From NCBI GenBank assembly GCA_934230685.1, contig CAKQFF010000032.1, forward strand, positions 1 to 14,425: a DNA stretch of 14,425 nt, given 5' to 3'. The first letter of the stretch is position 1, and the number at the start of each line of letters is the position of its first letter. Shown piece by piece: positions 6,916 through 13,762 of the stretch. Made by a program: the position numbers and the translations under genes. The DNA is from an uncultured Prevotella sp. Lineage in GTDB: Bacteria; Bacteroidota; Bacteroidia; Bacteroidales; Bacteroidaceae. Under the pieces are notes generated by a model. It was not told where the DNA came from and did not search any database. It saw nothing but the letters and a program-made list of their open reading frames with translations.

Positions 6916-8166
6916 ATGAAAGAATTTGTTATATCAGAAGTAAAGGCCGAAACTGCCATTCTTGTGGGTCTTATCACCAAAGAACAGGACGAAGCCAAAA
7001 CCAAGGAATATCTCGACGAGCTGGAATTTCTCGCTGACACAGCAGGAGCTGTCACAGTGAAGCGATTCACCCAACGCGTAGGCGGGCCAAGCCAGGTGAC
7101 CTATGTAGGTTCTGGAAAGCTTGAGGAGATACGCGACTATATCAAGGCAGAGGAAGATGCCGAGCGCCCGGTAGGTATGGTCATCTTCGACGACGAACTG
7201 TCGGCAAAGCAGATACGCAACATCGAAAAGGAATTGGGCGTAAAGATTCTCGACCGCACATCGCTCATCCTCGACATCTTTGCCATGCGTGCGCAGACAG
7301 CAGCCGCCAAGACACAGGTGGAATTGGCACAATACCGCTACATGCTGCCCCGACTGCAGAGACTGTGGACTCACCTTGAACGTCAGGGTGGCGGCTCTGG
7401 CTCAGGTGGAGGTAAAGGTAGCGTGGGCCTGCGTGGACCTGGTGAGACTCAGCTCGAGATGGACCGACGCATCATCCTCAACCGCATCACTCTGCTCAAA
7501 CAGCGCCTTCTGGAGATTGACAAGCAGAAGACAACACAACGCAAAAACCGCGGCCGACTGATCCGCGTGGCTCTTGTGGGCTACACCAACGTGGGCAAGT
7601 CGACCATCATGAACCTACTCTCAAAGAGCGAGGTGTTTGCCGAGAACAAGCTCTTCGCCACATTGGACACCACCGTGCGCAAGGTTGTTATCGAAAACCT
7701 TCCATTCCTCCTTGCCGACACAGTAGGATTCATACGCAAGTTGCCTACCGACCTTGTCGACTCATTCAAATCAACACTCGACGAGGTGCGCGAGGCCGAC
7801 CTCCTGCTGCATGTTGTCGACATATCCCACCCCGACTTCGAGGAACAGATAAACGTAGTGGAGAACACTCTCAAAGACCTCGGCTGCGCCGACAAACCCT
7901 CGATGATTGTTTTCAACAAAATCGACAACTACACATGGACAGAGAAGGAAGAAGACGACCTCACGCCCATAACCAAGGATAACATCACTCTCGACGAACT
8001 AAAACGCACATGGATGGCACGCCTCAACGATAACTGTCTCTTCATCTCTGCCAAGGAGAAGGAGAATATCGACGAGTTCCGTGAGACTATATATAATAAG
8101 GTGCGCGAAATGCATGTGCAGAAATATCCATACAACGACTTCCTGTACGAAGTGGTAGACGAATAA
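6916..8166 (+). CDS. hflX: Ribosome-associated GTPase HflX
   Basis: A 416-residue TRAFAC-class GTPase. HflX binds the 50S subunit and, in E. coli, splits stalled ribosomes under heat stress; it acts in the cytoplasm. The HflX-specific N-terminal domain spans about 14-200, with the glycine-rich loop QGGGSGSGGGKG (157-168) and the family signature GPGETQLEMDRR (174-185). The G domain follows: G1 GYTNVGKST (222-230), G2 region around TTVR (252-255), G3 DTVG (268-271), G4 NKID (334-337) and G5 SAK (378-380). Length and motif order are normal, and no key residue is missing. The ATG at 6916 lies 50 bp after the -7 element. The last codons and stop are copied imperfectly in tandem downstream (8152-8227). 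The next gene starts 70 bp on in the same direction, with no terminator between, so read-through is plausible. Confidence 0.97.
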   Translation: MKEFVISEVKAETAILVGLITKEQDEAKTKEYLDELEFLADTAGAVTVKRFTQRVGGPSQVTYVGSGKLEEIRDYIKAEEDAERPVGMVIFDDELSAKQIRNIEKELGVKILDRTSLILDIFAMRAQTAAAKTQVELAQYRYMLPRLQRLWTHLERQGGGSGSGGGKGSVGLRGPGETQLEMDRRIILNRITLLKQRLLEIDKQKTTQRKNRGRLIRVALVGYTNVGKSTIMNLLSKSEVFAENKLFATLDTTVRKVVIENLPFLLADTVGFIRKLPTDLVDSFKSTLDEVREADLLLHVVDISHPDFEEQINVVENTLKDLGCADKPSMIVFNKIDNYTWTEKEEDDLTPITKDNITLDELKRTWMARLNDNCLFISAKEKENIDEFRETIYNKVREMHVQKYPYNDFLYEVVDE

Positions 8167-8227
8167 CATTTAAAAAAGTAGTAGCTGAATAACATTTAAA
8201 AAGCAGTAGACGAATAAACATTTTAAC
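8152..8227 (+). repeat. Three imperfect tandem copies (25-26 bp) of the hflX 3' end
   Basis: Copies at 8152-8177, 8178-8202 and 8203-8227 follow the pattern GTGGTAGACGAATAAC plus ATTTAAAAA. The first copy is the real C-terminus (VVDE, stop). In their own registers copies 2 and 3 would read VVAE-stop and AVDE-stop. The array fills nearly the whole gap between hflX and the DUF4954 gene. Confidence 0.85.
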
Positions 8228-8236
8228 TTTAAGAAT

Positions 8237-10090
8237 ATGGCATACAGAAACTTGACAGACACAGAGATTTCCACCCTTCAGGCTAACAGCTGTTGGGCAG
8301 AAGACTGGCAGCGCATCAAAGTAAGCGAAGACTTCGCACCTAATTATTTCCACCGCGTGATGTTCTATGGCGACATACGTCTCGGACATTTCGACAAGAG
8401 CGTGGAGGTGAGCAAAGGCTTCCTCAAACACTCAGGCGTGAACAACGCCACGCTGCGCAATGTCACCATCGGCGACAACTGTCTCATTGAGAATATTTCT
8501 GGCTTTATCAACAATTACGTGATTGGCGACAACTGCCTTATCTCCAACGTATGCACTATGGAGACCACCGAGGGAGCAACCTATGGCGAGGGCAACCTCA
8601 TCTCTGTGCTCAACGAGGTGGGCGACGGCAACCTCATCCTCTATCACGGACTCACAAGCCAGATAGCCGCCTTTATGGTGAAGCACTTCCAGAACCGTCC
8701 GCTCAAGGATGCCATACGCCGGCTGATACGCGAGGAGATAGAGCGCACGTCGCCCGAGACTGCCACCATCGGCAACAACGTGAAGATTGTCAACACCAAG
8801 GAGATCACCAACACTATCATCTATGATGACTGTGAGATTTCGGGTGCGTCACGACTCAGCGACTGCACCATCATGAGCAACACCAACGCTTCGGTATACA
8901 TCGGAACGGGCGTTATCTGCGAGAACTCCATCATCAGCGACGGCTCGTCGATCATCAACAGCGTGAAGATGCAGGACTGCTTCGTGGGCGAGGCTTGCAA
9001 GATAAGCAATGGCTTCACTGCCTCCAACAGTGTGTTCTTCGCCAATTCCTACATGTCAAACGGCGAGGCATGCGCCGCATTCTGCGGACCATTTACGGCT
9101 TCCCACCACAAGAGTTCGCTGCTCATCGGCGGTGAGTTCTCGTTCTACAACGCTGGCTCTGCCACCAACTTCTCCAACCATGCCTACAAGATGGGACCTA
9201 TGCACTATGGCACTCTTGAGCGTGGATCGAAGACAGCATCGGGTGCCTACGTGCTCATGCCTGCTCATATCGGAGCCTTCTCCGTATGCTTTGGCAAGCT
9301 GATGTATCATCCCGACACCCGTTCTCTGCCGTTCTCTTATCTCATCGCCTACAACGACACCATGTATCTTGTGCCAGGCCGCAACCTCACCACTGTGGGT
9401 CTCTACCGCGACATACGCAAGTGGCCTAAGCGCGACATGCGTCCAGCTGGCACAAAGAAGAGTGTTGTCAACTTCGACTGGCTCTCGCCTTTCACTGTTG
9501 GCGAGATTCTCAGAGGAAAGAAAATTCTTGAGGACTTGCGCGATGCTTCGGGCGAGGATGTGTCAACCTACAACTACCACGAGTATGTCATCAAGAACTC
9601 TTCATTGCGCAAGGGCATCAAATACTACGACATAGCCCTGCGCATCTATATGGGTGCCGTGCTCAAGCGCCATGCTCCCGTGGAACCTATCCTGAAGGTT
9701 GGCACTGGCTCATGGAACGACCTCTCTGGCCTGCTGCTTCCTGAATCGGAGGAACAGCGCCTCATCAACGACATCCTCTCTGGCGACATCGACAACCCAC
9801 AAGACCTCACCGAGCGTTTCGAGGAGATCCACAGCTATTACTCAGAATACCGCTGGGCATGGTCCTACCGCATGATTTTGGACTACTATGGCTTCGACTC
9901 GCTTACAGAGGAGAACGTGGAGCGCGTGAAGCAAGACTACATCACAGCACGCCGCGCATGGATTGCCGAAATCAAGAAAGACGCAGCCAAGGAATACCGT
10001 CTTGGCGACGTAGAGGAAGAAGTGTTCACCAGCTTCAACGAGCAGCTCGACAAGGAGGTGGACTTCGAGAATCAAAAACTGTATATGTAA
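8237..10090 (+). CDS. DUF4954 family protein with left-handed beta-helix repeats
   Basis: A 617-residue protein that I recognise as DUF4954, a family common in Bacteroidetes with no defined biochemical role. Residues about 66-300 show hexapeptide-like repeats typical of left-handed beta-helices (for example VTIGDNCLIEN, YVIGDNCLISN, ATIGNNVKIVN, VYIGTGVICEN), the fold of the GlmU C-terminal domain and other acyltransferases. A helical insertion (about 139-173) interrupts the coil. The C-terminal part (about 400-617) is mostly helical and charged, with the conserved-looking stretch SYYSEYRWAWSYRMI (533-547). There is no signal peptide, so it is probably cytoplasmic. An acyl- or nucleotidyl-transfer role would be a guess from the fold alone. 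The stop is only 12 bp before the M16 protease start, so the two genes are probably co-transcribed, perhaps together with hflX. Confidence 0.85.
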   Translation: MAYRNLTDTEISTLQANSCWAEDWQRIKVSEDFAPNYFHRVMFYGDIRLGHFDKSVEVSKGFLKHSGVNNATLRNVTIGDNCLIENISGFINNYVIGDNCLISNVCTMETTEGATYGEGNLISVLNEVGDGNLILYHGLTSQIAAFMVKHFQNRPLKDAIRRLIREEIERTSPETATIGNNVKIVNTKEITNTIIYDDCEISGASRLSDCTIMSNTNASVYIGTGVICENSIISDGSSIINSVKMQDCFVGEACKISNGFTASNSVFFANSYMSNGEACAAFCGPFTASHHKSSLLIGGEFSFYNAGSATNFSNHAYKMGPMHYGTLERGSKTASGAYVLMPAHIGAFSVCFGKLMYHPDTRSLPFSYLIAYNDTMYLVPGRNLTTVGLYRDIRKWPKRDMRPAGTKKSVVNFDWLSPFTVGEILRGKKILEDLRDASGEDVSTYNYHEYVIKNSSLRKGIKYYDIALRIYMGAVLKRHAPVEPILKVGTGSWNDLSGLLLPESEEQRLINDILSGDIDNPQDLTERFEEIHSYYSEYRWAWSYRMILDYYGFDSLTEENVERVKQDYITARRAWIAEIKKDAAKEYRLGDVEEEVFTSFNEQLDKEVDFENQKLYM

Positions 10091-10102
10091 TTATATCAAG
10101 CA

Positions 10103-13006
10103 ATGAAATTAAAATCTTTAATTCTTGCCTCGATCCTGTTCATGGGATTTGGCAGTCAGGCATCAGCCTACAGCTACGAGACAGTTAAGGGCGACCCGAT
10201 GCAGACACGCATCTACACTCTGCCCAACGGACTGAAGGTTTATCTTTCTGTAAACAAGGAGAAACCTCGTATTCAGACTTACATCGCCGTGCGCACAGGC
10301 TCGCGCAACGACCCTGCCGAGACAACGGGCTTGGCACACTATCTTGAGCACCTTATGTTTAAGGGCACACGCCAGTTCGGCACATCCGACCCCGTAAAGG
10401 AGCAGCCTTATCTTGACGACATCGAGCGTCGCTATGAGCACTACCGCACCGTGACCGACCCTGCACAGCGCAAACAGCTCTATCACGAGATTGACTCTGT
10501 GTCGCAGCTCGCAGCCAAGTACTTCATTCCTAATGAGTACGACAAGCTCATGTCGAGCATCGGAGCCGAAGGCACCAATGCCTACACCAGCAACGACGTG
10601 ACATGCTATGTAGAGAAGATCCCATCGAACGAGGTGGAGAACTGGGCAAGAATCCAGGGCGACCGTTTCCAGAACATGGTGATCCGCGGTTTCCATACCG
10701 AGCTTGAGGCTGTGTACGAGGAGTTCAACATCTCGCTCACCAACGACACCCGCAAGGAGTTTGCTGCCATCGGCAAGCTGCTCTTCCCATCCCACCCCTA
10801 CGGCACACAGACCACAATCGGCACACAGGAGCACCTGAAGAACCCGTCGATAACAAACATCAAGAACTACTACAGCCACTACTACGTGCCCAACAACGTG
10901 GCTATCTGTATGGCTGGCGACTTCGACCCCGAAACTGTGGTTGCCACCATCGACAAGTATTTCGGCTCATGGAAGAAGAGCGACAAGGTGACTTATCCGC
11001 AGTTCCCCGTGCAGAAGAACCTCACATCGCCCGCAAGCGAGACTGTCATTGGCAAGGAAGCCGAGAACATAATGCTTGCATGGAAGATGGACGGTGCGGC
11101 TGCATTGCAGAACGACACACTTGAAGTTATCTCTTCAATCCTCAACAACGGCAAGGCTGGCTTGTTCGACCTCGACCTCAACCAGCCCATGCGTTGCCAG
11201 GCCGCACAGGCTTTCAACTATGCCATGCGCGACTATTCGCAGTTCATCGTCTTCGGTATGCCTAACGAGGGACAGTCGCTCGACGAGGTGAAGAACCTTA
11301 TCCTTGCCGAGATAGAGAAACTCAAGAACGGTGACTTCAGCGACAAACTCTTGCCAGCTGTTGTCAACAACATGAAGCTCGACTATCTCAACTCGCTCGA
11401 CAACAACGAGAAACGTGCTGACGCCTACGTCAACTCGTTCATCAACGGACGCGACTGGAAGACTGAGGTGGAGAAATTCGACCGCATTGCAGGCATGACA
11501 AAGCAGCAGATTGTTGACTTCGCACGCCGCCACTTCACCAATGGCTACGGCATAGTATACAAGAAGCAGGGCGAGGATGCGTCGCAGAAGAAGATAGACA
11601 AACCTTCTATCACAGCCATTCCTACCAACCGCGACATGCAGAGCGCATTCGTAAAGGAGATCAAGGAGTCGAAGGTGGAGCCTATACAGCCTCGCTTCCT
11701 CGACTTCAAGAACGACTTCACACAGACCAAGACCAAGCGCAATCTGCCTGTATACTACATACAGAACCAGCAGAACCAGCTCTTCTCTCTGAGCTATTAC
11801 TTCGAGTTTGGCGAGGAGTCGAACAAGTGGCTGCCTTTCGCAAAGGACTATTTCGACTATCTCGGCACCGACAAGCTGTCGGCCAAGGAGGTGAAGGAGC
11901 GTTTCTATCAGCTCGCATGCGGCTACAACATCAGCGTTGGCACCAACACTATGCAGATCAGACTCTACGGTCTGGGCGAGAACATGACCGAGGCACAGAA
12001 ACTCATGGAGCAGGTGGTAAACCATGCCAAGGTAGACCGCGATGCCTACAAGAAGTTTGTTGAGCAGGAGCTGAAGTCGCGCCGCGACCAGAAGCTCAAC
12101 CAGAAAGCCAACTTCAGAGCTTTGCAAGTATATGGACAGTATGGCGAGTACAACCCTCTGCGCAATGTGCCCGACAGCACCGAGCTTGTGTCTGCCGACC
12201 CACAGAAGCTCATCGACATGGTTGCCGACCTCAAGAACTACAAGCACAGCGTCATCTACTACGGTCCGCTCACAGCAAAGCAGCTCGTAGCCGCCATCGA
12301 CAAGAACCACGCCGTGGCCAAGTCGCTCAAGGACACTCCTGCCAGCAAGCACTACACCAAGCAGACCACTCCAAGCAATGAGATTTGGATTGCGCCCTAC
12401 GATGCCAAGAACATCTACATGATTCAGTATCACAACGAGAATCAGAAGTGGAACCCTGAGGACGAGGCTAAGGTGGAAGTGTTCAACGAGTACTTTGGTG
12501 GTGGCATGAACGGTGTTGTGTTCCAGGAACTCCGCGAGAGCCGTGGCTTGGCCTACAGCGCATTTGCCGACTTCGCCACACCATCACGCAAGGAAGACTC
12601 CAACTATGCCTTTACATATATAATCTCGCAGAACGACAAGATGATGGACTGCATCCGCGTGTTCAACAATATCCTCGACACTCTGCCGCAAACTCCTGCC
12701 GCATTCGAGCTTGCAAAACAGGCTATAATGAAGCGCATCGCCTCGCAGCGCATCACCAAGACAGGCATCATCTACTCATACCTATCAGCCAAGGAGCGCG
12801 GCATCGACTACGACCTTCGCAGCAAGGTTTACGCAGCTCTGCCATCATTGACTCTCGAGGACATCGTGAAGTTTGAGCACGACAACATGGCTCAGAAGCC
12901 ATGGCGTTATCTCATCCTCGGCGACGAGAACAACCTCGACATGAAAGCTCTGGAGAAAATCGCTCCTATCAAGCGAGTTTCAACAAAGGATATCTTCGGA
13001 TATTAA
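10103..13006 (+). CDS. Secreted M16 (insulinase/pitrilysin) family zinc metallopeptidase
   Basis: A 967-residue zinc peptidase predicted to act on peptides in the periplasm. An N-terminal Sec signal peptide (residues 1-22, cleavage after ASA) lacks a lipobox cysteine. The inverted zinc motif HYLEH gives H79, E82 (catalytic base) and H83. The distal glutamate is most likely E207 in ELEAVYEEF (200-208), with E200 as the conserved partner. The H83-E207 gap is about 124 residues rather than the usual mid-70s, because of an extra charged helical segment (about 100-150). The second M16 half carries the R-x-x-x-Y pair R814/Y818 in ELRESRGLAYS (809-819) and no zinc motif, the usual active/inactive duplication. 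Codon use is strongly C-ending, which suggests high expression and creates long spurious antisense frames. It is the last gene before the terminator at 13024. Confidence 0.94.
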   Translation: MKLKSLILASILFMGFGSQASAYSYETVKGDPMQTRIYTLPNGLKVYLSVNKEKPRIQTYIAVRTGSRNDPAETTGLAHYLEHLMFKGTRQFGTSDPVKEQPYLDDIERRYEHYRTVTDPAQRKQLYHEIDSVSQLAAKYFIPNEYDKLMSSIGAEGTNAYTSNDVTCYVEKIPSNEVENWARIQGDRFQNMVIRGFHTELEAVYEEFNISLTNDTRKEFAAIGKLLFPSHPYGTQTTIGTQEHLKNPSITNIKNYYSHYYVPNNVAICMAGDFDPETVVATIDKYFGSWKKSDKVTYPQFPVQKNLTSPASETVIGKEAENIMLAWKMDGAAALQNDTLEVISSILNNGKAGLFDLDLNQPMRCQAAQAFNYAMRDYSQFIVFGMPNEGQSLDEVKNLILAEIEKLKNGDFSDKLLPAVVNNMKLDYLNSLDNNEKRADAYVNSFINGRDWKTEVEKFDRIAGMTKQQIVDFARRHFTNGYGIVYKKQGEDASQKKIDKPSITAIPTNRDMQSAFVKEIKESKVEPIQPRFLDFKNDFTQTKTKRNLPVYYIQNQQNQLFSLSYYFEFGEESNKWLPFAKDYFDYLGTDKLSAKEVKERFYQLACGYNISVGTNTMQIRLYGLGENMTEAQKLMEQVVNHAKVDRDAYKKFVEQELKSRRDQKLNQKANFRALQVYGQYGEYNPLRNVPDSTELVSADPQKLIDMVADLKNYKHSVIYYGPLTAKQLVAAIDKNHAVAKSLKDTPASKHYTKQTTPSNEIWIAPYDAKNIYMIQYHNENQKWNPEDEAKVEVFNEYFGGGMNGVVFQELRESRGLAYSAFADFATPSRKEDSNYAFTYIISQNDKMMDCIRVFNNILDTLPQTPAAFELAKQAIMKRIASQRITKTGIIYSYLSAKERGIDYDLRSKVYAALPSLTLEDIVKFEHDNMAQKPWRYLILGDENNLDMKALEKIAPIKRVSTKDIFGY

Positions 13007-13023
13007 TTGAAAATTATATTGAA

Positions 13024-13084
13024 AGTGTGGTAAAACTCTATAGAGAGTCATCTTCTATAGAGTCTTATCACACTCTTTTTTTCT
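13024..13084 (+). terminator. Strong rho-independent terminator after the M16 protease gene
   Basis: An outer 10-bp stem (13024-13033 with 13065-13074, one G-U pair) and an inner perfect 10-bp stem (13035-13044 with 13054-13063) are separated by a single A/C mismatch. The loop is 9 nt (13045-13053). The hairpin is followed by CTTTTTTTCT, a run of seven T. It starts 17 bp after the stop codon. Confidence 0.92.
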
Positions 13085-13086
13085 CC

Positions 13087-13274
13087 ATTTGTTCTTCGTT
13101 CATCTTCCGTTCTACCTTCGTTCATCCTCCGTAGTGAACTCGATCTGCCTCCGTTATGAACTCGATCTGCCTCCGTTCGTTCTTCGATAGTTTAACGGAG
13201 GATGAACGGAGGATGAACGGAGAACGATCGAGAACCTATCGAGAGGCGAACGAGAAGCTATCGAAGAAAATAAC
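13087..13274. repeat. Array of exactly 11-bp units with orientation switch
   Basis: From 13098 to 13262 the sequence divides without gaps into fifteen units of 11 bp, each starting with G and ending with C, so sixteen CpG steps fall at exact 11-bp spacing (13097/98 to 13262/63). Early units are pyrimidine-rich, for example GTTCATCCTCC (13120-13130). Later units are purine-rich, for example GGAGGATGAAC twice (13197-13218), which is the exact reverse complement. The switch lies around the unit at 13186-13196. Two 22-bp double units (13131-13152 and 13153-13174) are near-identical. A partial unit precedes the array and a 12-bp unit follows it (13263-13274). Perfect 11-bp inverted copies also occur at 13180-13190 and 13257-13267. 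It is non-coding by context; 11 is not a multiple of 3. Confidence 0.9.
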
Positions 13275-13302
13275 GATGACCACAAAAAGCAATTAATTTT
13301 AC

Positions 13303-13343
13303 TCTCTCGGCAGGAAAAAATATTTCTCTCGGCAGGAAAAAAA
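13303..13343 (+). repeat. 18-bp direct repeat, period 22 bp
   Basis: TCTCTCGGCAGGAAAAAA occurs at 13303-13320 and again at 13325-13342, followed by a further A. The two copies are separated by TATT. The period is twice that of the neighbouring 11-bp array, but the phase does not continue from it. Confidence 0.8.
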
Positions 13344-13365
13344 TTGCCCATACAGAAACAACGTG

Positions 13366-13518
13366 GTCAAAATGTCATTAGTCATTAAGTCATTAAGAAT
13401 TTGAAGTTGCAGTCATCCCTTATAGTATAATAAAAATATAATCATATTTTTATTATACTATAGAGCAAAAAATACATTCCCAATTTCTTAATGACTTAAT
13501 GACTAATGACATTTTGAC
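13366..13518. repeat. Nested inverted repeat: 34-bp perfect arms around a 19-bp perfect inner hairpin
   Basis: The outer arms 13366-13399 and 13485-13518 are perfect reverse complements over 34 bp. Each is itself built from a short repeated motif (GTCATTA or GTCATTAA, three times per arm). The inner stem 13421-13439 pairs perfectly with 13444-13462 over 19 bp around the loop AATC. Spacers of 21 and 22 bp separate inner and outer stems. The whole 153-bp element is symmetrical and contains no coding sequence. It looks like a MITE or an intergenic palindromic element; no target-site duplication is evident at its edges. Confidence 0.85.
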
Positions 13519-13762
13519 ATTCTGTTGGTTCTTCTATACAAACATTGAAGTTTTTTGACTTATTATTCCATTTTGAAACAAAAATTCAATTGGTGTTATA
13601 AAAATTAACTGTTTTAATGTTAACAAAAAAAAAAAACGCATCATTCTTCTTAATCGCTGTTAATAAATGATAGGATATATATGTTTTTATTGTACATTTG
13701 CCATATAATTGTTTTATAAACGATTATTACTACTTACTCTATTTACCAAAACTAAATAAATT
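13519..13762 (+). other. AT-rich upstream region of the susC-like gene
   Basis: No gene is visible in this 244-bp stretch. It contains a homopolymer of twelve A (13625-13636), a candidate promoter (13693-13700) and a predicted leader of roughly 55 nt. The rest is AT-rich sequence without strong repeats. Confidence 0.6.
13693..13700 (+). promoter_or_regulatory. Candidate -7 promoter element of the susC-like gene
   Basis: TACATTTG matches the Bacteroidetes -7 consensus TAnnTTTG and lies 62 bp upstream of the ATG at 13763. A canonical -33 TTTG is not seen 19-21 bp upstream, so an activator or an alternative sigma factor may be involved; that is inference. Confidence 0.55.

Noticed and set aside
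10163..10879. Minus-strand open frame of 238 codons over the zinc-site region of the M16 gene
   Set aside because: Same shadow effect; no recognisable domain, promoter or start context.
11135..12433. Long open frame (432 codons) on the minus strand within the M16 protease gene
   Set aside because: It lies entirely antisense to a gene with clear catalytic motifs and signal peptide. Its Leu/Val-rich, repetitive composition is what the C-ending codons of the sense gene produce on the opposite strand.
13087..13343. CRISPR array
   Set aside because: Units are 11 bp and contiguous, with no spacers of about 30 bp, no constant repeat of 25-40 bp and no cas genes in the window.
13154..13351. Small minus-strand protein across the repeat region
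   Set aside because: It is made almost entirely from the 11-bp array and the 22-bp repeat. The array is not codon-periodic and there is no start-site support.
13366..13518. Insertion sequence
   Set aside because: The inverted repeats enclose only 85 bp without coding capacity, and no flanking target duplication is visible. At most it is a non-autonomous element.
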